Shown here piece by piece: positions 11,101 to 25,159 of a stretch of 64,000 nt of DNA. Source of the stretch: Arthonia radiata (Eukaryota; Ascomycota; Arthoniomycetes; Arthoniales; Arthoniaceae); the NCBI GenBank assembly GCA_002989075.1, contig PSQN01000015.1, positions 1,488,001 to 1,552,000 of the forward strand, written 5' to 3'. The translations under genes were made by a program, and so were the position numbers. The notes under the pieces were generated by a model that made no database searches, was not told where the DNA came from, and was given only the letters and a program-made list of their open reading frames with translations. The first letter of the stretch is position 1. Every line of letters begins with the position of its first letter.

Positions 11101-13574
11101 GTCTAAATGTCGGAGTATAGTAGTACTAACCCGCGTAAGTTCTTTATCGCGCTCCTTATCCTTACTACTAAAATTAGCTTGTAGGGTATCTATTCCGTAG
11201 AACGACTCTTGTTTAGAGTACTTGTACCTAGTAAAGAGGAGTTTCTTAGTTCTCTAATCTACTTCTAGGTTATATTGTTGTAACTAGGGTATACTTAGTA
11301 TAGCGTAGTACTAGTTAATATCTACAATATTATAAGTAATTTCTTCCTAATAGTCCTTAATTATTATACCTATTAGTAAAGTCTTATAGTCGACTCTTCC
11401 CTCTATCCCTTGAAATTTAGATAGTACGTAGAGTAATTTCTTCTTTTATGTTTATATCTGGCACTCTTTAACGCAGCGTATTAAGATAAAGTTGCCTATT
11501 ACGCCTAAATCGATTATAATTTTAATGTTTCTATAGTTTATTGTTGCCCGAGTGTGCAGGTATATTCTATAAGCAGCCAAGCTCGCGTAGAGCTAGACTT
11601 CTAGAGAGTTTAACCGTTGGACGGGCCGGTACTGCTACCCTTGAAGCAGTCGACCTAGTCTTTTTTCTGTTAATTGTATACGTTCTAGAGTATTTTAGAT
11701 ACCGAAACCTATTGTCGGTTAATTTACTATAAGAATTCCTGTATAGGGTGTTCTAGTACTATTTTTATTATAACGTCTAGTTTATCGTTTACGATCCCTG
11801 CTTTAATTATATAACTATTGCTAGTTAAAACTTGTCGTGTCTATAGGTTGTATATTGTTAGTCGAAGATATTAGTACTAACTACGTAATTCTAGACCTCT
11901 AATAAGGTGGTCTACTAGTCGTTGTAGGCGTAAGTAAATATATTCCGGGATATTATTAATATCTTTATTAGCGCTTAACTTTCTATCGTAAAAGGCTAAC
12001 TAACAAAGTCTCTATATTATTTCTTCCCAACGGATTAGAGTTTGCTCTTCCTAGTTAGTATCGTCCTCAAGCGAGGATTCTGTACTATTAGAATCTATAT
12101 TTTTGTCTTTAAGTTGTTATCTTGTCTATAACGTATCGTAGCTGCTATCTTACTTAGCTTCTATAGTCTGTTCTTCCTTAAATTTCCCTTAAGTTTCTAG
12201 GTAAGGTGACCTAGGTCGTTCTTGGGTAAGGCCTAGTTCTTGTGTCAAACCTTGTTTTAGAGATATTAGTTTCTTTGGCTACTATTCTAACTCCAGTTTG
12301 TTAAATTCGTAGGTCGTACAATTATTGTTGTAGCACGCGGTCTAGAATAGTGTTTCGTATAGTGTAACGGTACTCTATACCTAATGCCTCGGAATAGTGC
12401 AGTTAATGTTGTTCTAGTCCTATAGGTTTTATTGTTCCCGTTTTATTTGTCGTTTCTTTATTTCTTCCTATAACTTAATGTCTGTATCTCAGTTTTTATG
12501 TAAGTTAAATAAATTCTACTTGTAGTGCTTTTCATTAGATAAAACCTAGTGAGTGTTTTCCTGGTTACAGAAGGTATTCTAGTAGATATCTTTCTACTTC
12601 TCTTTTGTTTGAGTAGTTATATTAAACTATTATCGTAGGAGACAGGGTTTCTAAGATCGATTGTTGTACCCGTTTCTATCGGTACTATTAAACTATTGTT
12701 TCTTGAAACAGTATTCTTTAACTTAATGCCCTGGCTTTCCGCAATATAAGTATAGTTTGTTCTTTATTCGGTATTCTCTTTCTTAATTGTTTAGTTTCCC
12801 TCGAGGCCTTATAAAATCTAACTCTATTAGATCGCCTCGGTCTTGTTGTAAGTTCGCTCGATTCTTTGCTTTATAGAACCTATTAGTAAGATTGCCCTTC
12901 TTTTTTATTTGTCTTTCGAAGTTACTATCGTCGATCTTCTTTGCTCGTTATATAAAGTTGTCGAGATCATTAAACTTCTCTCTACGAATATAGATTATTT
13001 CCTTAATATAATCCTTGAGTCCTTCGTAAAAGGTCTCGATTAGGGGTTTCTTGTTCTATCCTGTTTAATTAGCATACTATATAAATTCAGCGGCGTACCT
13101 GCTTGCTAGTCCTATCTACTTAAGGTTCCTAAGCTTCTTAGTAGCGACGCGTCTAGCGTCGGTCTGTCTAAAGATTTTGTAAAGCTTCTTCTAAAAGAAG
13201 GTAAAGCTAGCGAAGAACTTATCGGTATCCTCGCGTCTACTCTTTATCGAGGTAAATAAAAAATCGTCGAGGTAGTACTCGACCTACTTATAAGCATCTC
13301 CGTCTATATAAGAGGTAGCAAATAGAACTATAGTAGTATCGTTCAGGAACTAGTCTTTATAAGTTTTAAAGTATATAACTAGGCGTATTAAAAATAAAGT
13401 AACTTTAAAACGTTTATCTAAGAAGCTTTTTTCTATCTTAGTGTTAACGTCCGATATCTTACTTGTACTAGCCATTTTATTGGCTAACCTGTCCGTAGCG
13501 TTGCGGCTGTTAGGTGCCGAAGTAGTAGATATAATTAATCTACTTTCTCTGCTTTCGTAGCGAGTCTATTAAAG
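8160..13574 (-). pseudogene. GyA gag-pol region of D1 (fossil)
   Basis: Minus-strand gag, protease, RT, RNase H, integrase and chromodomain-like parts in the standard Ty3/Gypsy order, recognised by collinearity with D2, where motifs such as TAYLDDILVYS are still readable. Heavily broken throughout. The gag start lies close to the 5' LTR (13575), near the CTTTAATAGACTCGC leader. Confidence 0.8.
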
Positions 13575-14024
13575 TGTAACGCCGGTCGCTAAGAGAACCG
13601 AACTAAGGCTTACTTACCTTGTATACTTGTTGACCTTAGTAGTAGGTGTCTTGTGTACTAGAGACTAAAAGGTAGGAGAGGCGAGACAGATTATAGAAGG
13701 TAAGAGGGGCTTAACTAGAGTAGATAGAAGGTAAAGCATATTACTTAAATATAGTTAAGGAACTTATATTCAGATATTAAGTTAATAGACTAAAGTCTAT
13801 CTTAAGGTCGGCTATTAGTCTAGCTATATAGTCTAAGGTATATAAGTATGTTTCTCTGTGTCTAACGGTTCCGATACTTCCTTTGTCGTATAGTCGGGAT
13901 TCTATTGCGATACTGCGACGTTGCCGACGTCGCTATATTAGAGTCGTCGGGTATACTGTATAATGTTCCAATGAGGCGGGCTGCGCTTAGCCCTATACTA
14001 GCCTAATATAGTAAGATTGTAACA
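13575..14024 (-). repeat. 5' LTR of D1 (GyA)
   Basis: 450 bp, TGTAACGCCGGTCGCTAAG to AAGATTGTAACA on the plus strand, collinear with 6895-7334. Differences from the partner LTR look like C/T and G/A transitions. Confidence 0.9.
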
Positions 14025-17000
14025 GGTCTAGAGGTAGTAAGCGGTTGTAAGCTTAGTATTTACTCTTAAGCGCTTTATTAAGTGTCTCTAAACTACGCTA
14101 GTAAACTATAAATCCTAGTTAGACGTTAGGAACCTCGGGAGTCCTCGTTTATACTATACGTTCTAGTAAATTAGGTTCGCTATCGATTCGGTATCCGTTT
14201 CGCTAAGTCTAAACTTACAGAAAAGAAATGTTTTTAGCTTCGCTAATCTATTAACTAGTACTAAAATAGCATTGTCTTTATTTAGTCTAGACTCCGGTAG
14301 GTCGGTAACAAAATCTATGGTGTAGTCTAAGTTAGGCCTCTTAAGGGCCGACAACGGCTAAAGAAGCCCTGCTAGCTTCTTGTTTCTTAGCTTAGCTCTC
14401 CTATAGATATAGCAATTATCAACAAACTGCTTTATCTTTTTTAATAGTTAGGAAAACTAGTAGTATCTAGTAAGCTAACAAATTGTGTTCTTAACTCCTA
14501 GGTGTCCTGTTTCTATTAAAGAATATACCTTGTTAATTGCTTCGGTAACATAGAAACTAGACACTACTAAGCGTTCTTGTACTAATAGCAGTCTATCAAT
14601 ATTTAAGTATAGTAGTAGATAATAGCCTTTAACGTTTCTATTAATTAGATTATCTTCTTTATACTTAGCTAGGGCTTTACGAATACGATTAAAGGCTTTA
14701 TCTTTAGTATTCGCTTCTTTTACTAATTCTTTAAGTACCGCTAAAGGTTCGATCTTATCTTCTGTATCGATTAGGTACACTTAACAGTCTTCTTAAACCT
14801 CCGTAGATAGTTTGCTAGCGGGTAACAATATCTAAAATATATTGAAATCTTCTTTTACTCTTAGGCCCGGGGCTCTTCTTATTAAAGCGTCTGTCTTTCT
14901 GTTCGCCGCCCCTCTACGGTACGTAATTTCGAAATTAAATACTAAGAGGAACTTAGCTTATTAAGCTTGTCGTCGGGTTAGTTGCTTAGTCGATATAAAG
15001 TACTTTAATACCTAGTAATCGGTAAGAATTTAAGTTGGCTTGTTAGTAGGTACAGACTACAGCTCCGATCAGAATATTTTAAAGGACTTAACGATCGCCA
15101 ATAATTTCTTATTATAAATAGCGTAGTTTAGCTCCGTAGAGTTAAGGCTTAAGGATTAGTAGGCTACCGGTCTTAGTTAGCCATCGTCGTTAAATTACGA
15201 TAAAATACCTACCGCTACTAAATCTAAAGAATCGCATTTTACAAATAATTGCTTGTTTGAACGAAAGTGCGTTATAACTGGTTTCTTGCTAACTTCCTCT
15301 TTAAGGTACTTAAAGGCTCTATCGCAGCTATCGTCCTACGGTCCGCTATTCTTCTTTGTTAGGTTGTTTAGCGGGCGAGCTATCTTACTAAAGTTCTAGA
15401 TAAATTGTCGATAGTAGTTGTAAAACTCTAGAAACCGCCGTACGGCAGTAATATTACCTTGCTAAGGTCTCTCCTAGTTTTTAATCGCTTAAACCTTTTT
15501 AAGGTCTATTTTGGTTCTAGTTAACGTAATAATTAGGCCCAAATACTTAACCTCTTGCTTATAGAACTCGTACTTCTTAATATCCGCGTATAGGCCGATT
15601 AACCTTAGCTGTAATAAGACCTATCGAATATATTCCTTATATTTCTTCTTTAACTTACTAAAGATAAGTATATCGTCTAAATGAATCGATACGTACTTAT
15701 TAAGTATATTTAAAAAGAAATTGTTTATAAATCGTTAGAAGGCCGAAGAAGCATTATATAGGCCGAACAGAACTACGTTATACTTATAGTTTCTAAGGCG
15801 GGTAGCGAAAGTTATAAGATTTAAATCTTCTTCTAAAGCTATCTTTAGCCGGTAAAAGACCTAATAGATATTAAGCTTTAAGAACTACTGTACTTTAGTA
15901 ACCCTTGCTAGAGTTTCCTTAATTAACGAAAGCGGATAGAAGTCTCTCTAAGTAACTACATTCAGTCTTCGATAATTAATATACAAACGAAGTCTACCTC
16001 CTAGTTTACAAACAAACAGGATTAGAGAGCTGTAATAAAAGTCGCTAGGCGAGATATACTGTTTAGCGAAGTTTAACCGTACGTAGTCTTTAATAAGACT
16101 AGCCTCTTCTATTAATATTCTTCTTAAGGGTTCTCGGTAAGGTAATTTAGAGCTAAGCTTCAGCTTTATCTTTAGGTCTTGTAGTCGGTAAGATAATAGC
16201 TTGTCTGCGCCGTTCTTATCAAATATATTTAAAAACTCCTAAAACTCTTTAGATAGCTTTAATTTCGGATTAATTGTTTCTTAATCTTTTTTCCAATAGC
16301 ATTTAATATCCTTTATAGTTACAAAAAATACTTTAGCGTTCTTCTGCTTTGTTAGATGTCGAGACGGAGCTACACCTATAAAGTTAATCTACTAAGGGCT
16401 TTTAAGTATAGAGATATCCTGTCGCTTTTTAAGTCGCGGCTTAGGTTCCTTGTATATCTCTTTCTTAAAGAAGGCCTCTTAAGTACCTCCCGCGGCAACC
16501 AACGCTCCTTATTCTTAATTAATCGAGCTCGTTCTAGCAGAGCTAATCGGTATTTAAGGTTGGGCCTACTAGTTAGCCTCGGGCCTCTTTAGTATCGTTA
16601 CCTTCGCTAACAGTAAGAGCCGCTTATCTTCTATAATTCGATCGTCCCGAGACAGATCCAGATCGATTTAGACTAGCCTTAAGTCGAATAAAGATTTAGG
16701 TATTGTTAACTAATTTTATACCGGCTTCTGCTCGTACTTACAATCGTTTCTAAATTTCAGTAGTCCTTTCTTATAGTCTATCGACACGGAGTACGTTTCT
16801 AACTAGCGTTTCTTTAGTAAGATCTTTTACGTTCTTAGCTGGGTAACGTAGAACAACGTACGCGGGATCCAGTAGTCTTGTACCTATATCAGCACAAATA
16901 GTCTCTTTCTAATAGTCTTTTCTAGCTATCCTTTAAATTCTCGGATAGTAATTGGTTTATTTAGCTTTACTAAGCTAATTTCGAACGTTTAGCAAATCTT

Positions 17001-18618
17001 CTCTGTAAGGCGGTAATCTATAACGACAGCGATTTAGTAACCTATGTCTACTATCGCTAAGAACTTAAGCGGAGTTTAGTTTCGATTGCTAGCTATTAAC
17101 AGCTATATCTAGATAAACGGGTCGTCTTATATCTTTATATTATTTTCGATGCCAACTAGCTTTAGGGATAGAGAGTAGAATTTATTAAACTTCTTTAAAG
17201 CCTGACTGCTGTCTAGTACTAGCCGCTCTAATCAAACTTCGTAGAGAGCTACGCGTTTCTCTATTTTAGCGCTAAAGTCTTCTTAAGAGAGCAGTTTCTC
17301 TGATAATAGCTCTTCTTCTAACACTTGTAGCAAGTAATGTCTTCTATATTTCGTTAAAAAGGGTTTGTACTTAAAGTTAATTAACGTACTACTAGGGCAG
17401 CCGGAAGCTCGACGGCAGCGATAGAAGTTCTGGTTTCTGCCGGAGCTAAGTTCGTCCGCGACTATAGAGGTCGATTTAGTTAAGAGTTATTCTCTTTAAC
17501 TACGTTTACTCGAGACTTTGCCTTATTGATCTGCTAGATGTTTTAGTCGGCGAATTAGAGTTCCTTAATATAACTAGCAACAGTTTTAAGCTTGTATAGT
17601 AGCGTAGCTTTCTTAAGGGGAATATTAATTTTGTCCTATAGGTCGTATAGCTAAGTTAGTTTATCGATATTAGCTTCGATCGTGTGTTTATAGAACTAGG
17701 CGAGGAACTTAGATAATTTCTTCTGTCCTTGGCGTAGGTTGCAGTAGCCCTCGCAAGCAGTTTCTTTTTAAAACAGATCTCTGTACCGGTTCTCTAACGC
17801 TTAGTAAACGTCCTTCGGTATAGTCTCTTCGGCTCGGTCTAAGTAAGGTTCTACGTACTAGGCGGCGGTTTTATTTAGGTATAATAGGATATAAGCTACT
17901 TTAGCTTCGTTTAATAAGTAACAATTAGTATTAATATATATCTTGTTCTTTATACAACGTATCTATAACTTAAGCTCTTATAAGGCCCTACTAGCGAAAA
18001 TAGGAGGGTCGGGCATCTTCTTAGATTTCTCTTTATTACTAATCTAGCCTAATGCAGGCGTCTCCTTAGTAGTCTCTTCGCGACTCTCTCTAATTGTTTA
18101 GGAATTAACATTCCGACGACAATTTTGGCGCTCGTTCTCTTTAGTCTAAAGCTTACGTAATTGAGCTTAAGTATCGGTATGTTCGGCGTAGAATTCTATC
18201 TAAAATACAGAGAAGTCCTTCGGCCGGGTCGTTATTAGGTTAATTATATTATTGTCTGTCGCGCAGCTTCTAATATCTCTGTAGAATTGCGTATTAGTAT
18301 TATTATTACTAACTAGACGGTCTAGTAACGATTCTTGAGGTGCTATTTTGTATAGTAGGTATATAACTATTAAAGCTTTGTACTTAGATAGAGTTAACAA
18401 TACTTTTTACTACAGCGGAATCTATTTTACAAAGTTGGTTCAATTCGGTTCGGTTTCTACTAACTGTCTCGCTCGGCGTCTGTTAGTTGTGTCTTGCTAA
18501 AGAATGCTTAAATAGTTCGACAGGTTTATTGGGTGCAGTATAACAGTCTTTAATAGATATTAATACTACTAATGTCTGCTGCGTATATATAGATAAAAGG
18601 GATAGAGCTTTGGAATAA
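14025..18618 (-). pseudogene. GyC gag-pol region (fossil)
   Basis: Minus strand of element C right of D1. Integrase: the open stretch 14780-14475 covers the H2C2-type region (ends IETGHLGVKNTIC) and 14354-14163 the catalytic-core region (YTIDFVTDLPES...ILVLVNRL). RNase H signatures (NYAIYNKKLLAIV) lie near 15130-15090 and an RT box (HLDDILIF) at about 15690-15661. The gag side is at about 18400-16350, where 18400-18200 is still open. Typical Ty3/Gypsy order; broken many times. Confidence 0.78.
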
Positions 18619-18892
18619 TGTTACGGACGATGTTGAGAACGACTTATTAACTGTACAGAGAAACAGATAGAATTCTAAAGCTACAGAACAACTATCTAGA
18701 AAACTAGAACTGCTATTTAGTTAGTTAGAGCGGTTTGCCAAGCCTTTACCTTTTGCCTGGGCAACCGGAGGTAAAGCTGGGAGAAGGTAAACTAGCAATT
18801 AATTGGTAGCAAAGAACAGTCTTTCTAATGCAGTAGGCGTGTTAACAGCTTTCAAAGGCGATAGTTGGTTGATCTAAGGCAGTTCTGTAACA
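18619..18892 (-). repeat. 5' LTR of element C (right copy)
   Basis: 274 bp, TGTTACGGACG to TTCTGTAACA, collinear with 6260-6533. The next base to the right is already inside the gag of a different Gypsy element (E). Confidence 0.9.
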
Positions 18893-21800
18893 GAACGTTA
18901 ACATTAAGATAGAAAAAAGCTTCTTAGATAAACGTTCTAAAGTTACTTTATTCTTAATACGCCTAGCTATATACTTTAGAACTTATAAAGACTAGTTCCC
19001 GAACAACACTACTATAGTTCTATTCGCTATCTCTTATATAGACGGAGATATCTACAAGTAGGTTAAGTATTACCTTAACGATTTCTTATTTACTCTAATA
19101 AAGAGTAGATACGAGGATACCGACAAGTTCTTCGCTAGCTTCGCCTTCTTTTAGAAAAAGCTTCGTAAAATCTTTAGATAGACCGACGCTAGACGCGTCG
19201 CTACTAAGAAGCTTAGAAACCTTAAACAAATAGGACCAGCAAGCAGGTACGCCGTCAATTTTATATAGTATGCTAATTAAATAGGATAGAACAAGAAACC
19301 CCTTATTAAAACCTTTTACGAAGGACTTAAGGATTATATTAAGGAAATAATCTATATTTATAGAGAGAAGTTTAATAATCTCAATAAATTTATATAACGA
19401 GCAAAGAAGATCGACGACAGCAACTTTAAAAGATAGATAAAAAAGAAGAGTAACCCTACTAACAGGTTCTATAGAACAAAGAATTAAGCAAACTTACGAT
19501 AAGACCGAGATAATCCAATAGAGTTAGATTTTACTAGGCCCCGAGAAAAACTAAACAACCAGAAAAGAGAACATAGAATAAAGAATAAGCTATGCTTGTA
19601 TTGCGGAAAATTAGGGTATTAGATTAAAGAATGCTGTTCTAAGAAACAATAGTTCAACAGTACAAAACGAAACGGACACAACAATCGACCCTAGAAGCCC
19701 TACTCTCTACGACAATAGTTCAATATAACTACTTAGACGTAGAGAGACAACGACTACAATAAGGCGATAGAATTACTAGCAGTTTTCTCCGACCGTTAGT
19801 ATATAGACCTAACTGAGGGTCGTTCCCTACAAGAATTAAGTCTTCTACAGAAGATTATCTAGAACTAGTATAAGTATGTTACTAGATTAATTAAGGAGCA
19901 AAAGAATATTTACTAGAGTACCTTCTGTAACTAGAAAAACACTTACTAGGTTTCGTTCAACAAGAAGTACAACGAATAGAACTTATTTAACTTATATAAA
20001 AACTAGGATATAAATAGTAAGTTATAGGAGGAAACAAAGGAACGACAAATAAAAAGGAAACGACAAAATTTACAGGACTGAAACAATATTAACCGTACTA
20101 TTCCGAGGCAGTAGATACAAGATACCGTTATACCATATAAAACACTATTCTAGACTACGTACTACGATAACGATTGTACGACTTACAAATCCGATAAATT
20201 AGAATTAAGATAGTAGCTAAAGAAACTAATATCTCTAAAATAAGGTTCGATATAAGAACCAGGTCTTATCTAAGGACAATCTAGGTTACCTTACCTAGAA
20301 ACTTAAGAGAAATTTAAGAATAAATAGACTGTAGAAGCTAAGCAAGATAGCAGCTACGATGCGTTATAGGTAAGATAACGACTTAAAGACGAAAAAATAG
20401 ATTCTAATAGTATAAAATCCTCTCTTAAGGACGATACTAACTAGAAAGAGCAAACTCTAATCTGTTAGAAAGAAATAATATAGAGACTTTGTTAGTTAGC
20501 CTTCTACAATAGAAAGTTAAGCACTAATAGAGAAATTAACAATATTCTAAGATATATTTACTTACGTCTACAACGACTAGTAGACCACCTTATTAGGAGT
20601 TTAGAATTATATAGTTAGTACTAATATTTTTAATTAACAATATATAATCTATAAACACAATAGATTTTAATTAGCGATGGTTGTATAATTAAAGCAAAGA
20701 TCGTAAACAACAAACTAGACGTTATAATAAAAGTAGTACTAAAATACTCTATATAGGAATTCTTATAGTAAATTAACCGACAATAGGTTCTAGTACTTAA
20801 AATACTCTAGAACGTATATAATTAATAGAGAAAAGACTAAGCTAACTGCTTTAAGAGCAGTAGTACCGGCCCGTTCAACAATTAAACTCTTTAAAAGTCT
20901 AGCTCTACGCGAGCTCAGCTATCTATAAAATATATTTATATACTTAGGCAACAATAAACTACAGAAACATTAAAATTATAATCGATTTAGGCGTAATAGG
21001 CAACTTTATCTTAATACGCTACGTTAAGGAGTACTAAATATAAACATAAAAGAAGAAATTACCCTACGTACTATCTAGATTTTAAGGGATAGAGGAAAGA
21101 GTCGACTATAAAACTTTACTAATAAGTATAACTATCGAGAATTATTAGGAAGAAATTACTTATAATATTGTAAATATTAATTAGTACTACGCTATACTAG
21201 ATATACTCTAGTTACAACAATATAATTTAGAAGTAGATTAGAGAACTAAAAAACTCCTCTTTACTAGGTATAAGTACTCTAAACAAGAGTCGTTCTACAA
21301 AATAAATACTCTACAAGCTATTTTTAGTAGTAAGAATAAGGAGCGCGATAAAGAACTTATGTAGATTAGTACTACTATACTCTAATACTTAGACATTTTA
21401 TAAGAGAAGTCTAACGTAGTATCTTGTCTATAGCTAACTATACGCAAGTATAAATAAGAGACAACTATACGCCAACAATTCTATACGACGACAAGTACTT
21501 AGTTAATTACTAAGGTACCTAAGAAATACGATCAATTCCAATATCTATTTGAGGAAGCTAAGCTAAACTTAGCTCTTCTAGAATACAAACCGTAGGATTA
21601 TACAATACCTTTATAAGAAGGTAAAACGCCAATATTCGGTTTAATATACTCTCTATTAGAAGTAGAAAATTAAGTACTCTGCGACTATCTTAACAAAAAT
21701 CTTAAGAAAAGATTTATCCGAAAATTAACATTACTGGCCGAATACCTAATACTCTTCGTACTAAAGAAGAATAGTAAACTACAACTCTACGTAAATTATA

Positions 21801-24479
21801 AACAATTAAATAAAGTAACTATTAAAAACTAGTATCCTTTACTATATATTAACGAAATAATAGATCGATTGTATAACGCGCAATAGTTTACTAAGTTTAA
21901 CCTACAAGGAGCCTATAACCTAATCTATATAAAGAAAGATAAAGAATAAAAAACAGCCTTCTGTACTAAATATAGACTTTTTAAGTATTGTATTATACTC
22001 TTTAGGCTAATAAACGCACTAGCATTATTTTAGAAGCTAATTAACAATATACTTAGCGATTACCTAAACATATTTATAACTACTTATCTAAACGATATCC
22101 TAGTATATAGCTGTATACTAAAAGAACATAAGAAATATATTAAGAAGGTATTAAAAAGATTAGCGCGTACCGATTTACAAATCGATATCGAGAAAACCTA
22201 GTTTTATTAACAATCTGTTAAATTTCTTAGATTTATAATTACCGAGTACGATCTTTAAATAGAAGATTTAAAGATTTAATCTGTTCTAACCTAGCCTATA
22301 CTAAAGAATATAAAACAATTGCAACAGTTTCTTAGTTTTGTTAACTACTATAGACGATAAATATCTAACTTTAGCCGAATTATAGTACCGCTGTCTTAAT
22401 AGACAAAATAATCGATAAAATTCTTCTAGACGTAAAAAGAACAATTAGTATTTAAAGAGCTTAAGGAAGCTTTTAAGATTAAGCTCGTACTAGCAATATT
22501 CGATCCCAACCTACTAATTATTATAGAAATAGACGCGTTAAACTATACAATTAGAGTATATATAAGTTAAAACAATAAGGAAAGAAAGCTTAGACCAGTA
22601 GCTTTCTACTTAAAAAAGATATTACTTACAGAACAGAACTATAATATTTACAATAAAGAGCTTTTAGCTATTATAGCAGCATTTAAAATATAGCGAGCTT
22701 ATCTAAAAGAAGCAAACTATACAATTATAATATATATAGACTATAAGAATTTAACTTATTTTATAACAACAAAGAAACTTAACTGCAGACAAGTTAGATA
22801 GTTAAAAACTATAGCTCTATACAACTTTATTATTACCTACAAAAAGGGTTTTAAGAACGATAGAGCCGATGCTCTAAGCCGACGATTTAGATTACCTTAA
22901 TAACAAGGAACACGTTAAATACACAATATTTTAAGAATACAATAATAAGATTAGATACAATCAATTAGCTATAATAATAGAGTTTATTATCAAACTAAAT
23001 AGCTGAATCCCAGATATCCTAAACGATCCTAAAATCTATTAGGAAAACGAGAAACGATATCTAGGACTAACTAAAAACAACAAGAGCTATTATAAATTTT
23101 AAGGCAAAATCTACGTTTCAAGGAATCTAATCCGACACATTATTAGTAACTTCTACAATAACCTAACGAAGAGATATAAGGGTATTAATAACACTATTAA
23201 AAAGGTTATACGAACTTACTATATCCCGAGAATTCGATATTACGTCGAGAATTATATTTAAGAATATAATGTATACGCAAGAACTAAGTATCCAAGGTAT
23301 TTACTATACGGTAAGCTACAACTACTAAAAATACCCGAGAGACTATAGTATATAGTCTTACTAGACTTTATTACTAAGTTACCAATATTTAAGGATTTAC
23401 TTATAGAAGTAGTATACGACGCTATTCTAGTTATATACAATAAACTAATAAAATACGCATACTTCGTATCTTACAAGGAAGCTAGCAATTTAAAACAATT
23501 AATATATATATTCCTTCGAATTATCTTAGTAAACTATAGTTAACCGCAAAGAATTGTTTTAGACAGAGACTAAAAATTTGTCTTACAATTTTAAATATTT
23601 CTAATACAACAGCTAGAGACAAAACAAAAAATATTAACGTTATTCTATCTATAAACAGACGAACAGACAGAACAAACAAATTAAACACTAGAACAGTATC
23701 TCCGGGCATATATTAACTATTAGTAGAACGACTAAGTATAGTTACTACTAGTAGCGCAAGTAGCGTATAACGATACAAAGAACAATATAATTAAGACAAC
23801 TCCGTTCTACGCCTTATATAGCTATTACCCTCTTTAGAGAAGACAACTATAAAATACTATAGAGAACAAATTAGCTACGCGAATAGCTACGAATATAAAA
23901 TACCTACACCAGCAGTTAAAGTCTAACAGCGAGTTTATTATCGAACAAACGAGAAAATAGTATAACAAGTTAAGAACGACCCTAAATACAAGCATAAAAG
24001 AGGGGAAAAGAGCTTACTTGCTTATAAGAAACTTAAAAACTATTAGACTAAGCAAAAAACTTAATTATACTAAGATAAAACCGTTTAAAATCTTATAGCA
24101 ATTAGGACCTATAATATTTAAACTTAAACTCCTAAAGATAATAAGAATATATTCTATATTCTACGTAGCGCTATTAAAACTAGCCTACTTCTAAGAAGTA
24201 GAACGACCCAACTTAGAAATCCTTTCTAACAATTAAGAACCTAAGTATAAGATCGAAACGATTCGAGCTTATAGACAATACTGAGGCAAACAATAGTATC
24301 TTATAAAGTAGAAAGGATATTCCGAACATAAAAATTAATGGGAACCGGAATAAAATCTAACTAACTATAAAGACACTATTTAACAATATTAGAACTAAAA
24401 TATTAATTAGTCGTAGCAGCGCTAATACTCTAATCTACTATCTAGTACGTCTCGCCGGTACCTAGGTTACCTACAAACA

Positions 24480-25090
24480 AACTAGTCTACTATGTTAGTA
24501 GCCTATTACCTAATTTTAGGTACAGATCGTTACAAAAATCTATATTTAGGCTACTTAGTACATCTACAATCTTACTACTAAATATAGCCGCTAGCCATTC
24601 TTCCTCGAATAATGTATTATTCTAATCTATTTTGTTTTGTATCTAGACGTACAACCTTTCGAGCTTCTTCTCTAAATCTACAACCGCCGCTTTAATAGCT
24701 TCTCGCTGTCTTTTCGCCGCACAAACAACTTCCTTCTCTTCTATTAAACGCTTGTGTTGCCTCTAAAGGGCATTTAATACCCGTAAGTACTGAGAACAGA
24801 TACTCTAAGCTAAAATAAGTTAGACCTATACTAAAAACAGACGTAGAATAGAAACTAACTATCCTTTAGCGACGGGCGAACGTTATATAACTTCTTATTA
24901 CGAGTATACACAAAATACGATGCCTTTCTAGACTTTAGAACACACTTCTTATCTAAATAAGCGTAGTAGAAACACAGAGGCATCTCTCGACTATAGACTT
25001 TAGTAAGAACAGTATTAATTTCGAGCGCTTTATTAGCGTTAGAGACTTTCTTAACTTTAGATATAACAACTTATAGAACTAGATCTATTA
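24480..25090 (-). other. Antisense Cys-rich/coiled-coil region of E
   Basis: On the minus strand, opposite to E's own pol, lies the same block as in D1/D2: a Cys motif (SREMPLCFYYAYLDKKCVLK) near 25010-24920, then, further left, a basic coiled-coil-like stretch around 24780-24600. It sits between the chromodomain-like end of pol and the 3' LTR. Degenerate. Confidence 0.5.
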
Positions 25091-25159
25091 TAGAGGAACA
25101 ACAAAGTTTTAATATCTTTAGGGCCGTTAAGAACGACTAGCCTTAAAGAGAAGATCTTA

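Larger units (their letters stand above)
6895..14024 (-). mobile_element. Ty3/Gypsy element D1 (family GyA), full length, inside element C
   Basis: 7130 bp bounded by two GyA LTRs. On the minus strand from the right: leader and gag (13574 to about 12700, knuckle near 12765-12715), retropepsin region near 11535-11500, RT with the YLDD-type box near 10440-10390, RNase H (about 9960-9720), integrase (about 9500-8700), chromodomain-like end (about 8280-8160), then the antisense Cys/coiled-coil region and the 3' LTR. It has all expected parts but carries dozens of RIP-type breaks. Its flanks (CTATT, GGTCT) are not a matched duplication. Confidence 0.88.
6260..18892 (-). mobile_element. Ty3/Gypsy element C (family GyC), interrupted by D1
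   Basis: Two 274-bp LTRs with perfect 8-bp inverted ends (TGTTACGG/CCGTAACA in the left copy) bound a minus-strand element. A purine tract adjoins the left (3') LTR at 6534-6550. Coding order on the minus strand is gag (about 18600 to 16350), protease/RT with HLDDILIF at about 15661-15690, RNase H (about 15240 to 15100), integrase (about 14800 to 14025), then a chromodomain-like tail left of D1 (6894-6534). The outer flanks (CCTAT and GAACG) do not form a target duplication, and left and right neighbours belong to different positions of GyA/GyB-type elements. Broken many times. Confidence 0.85.
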
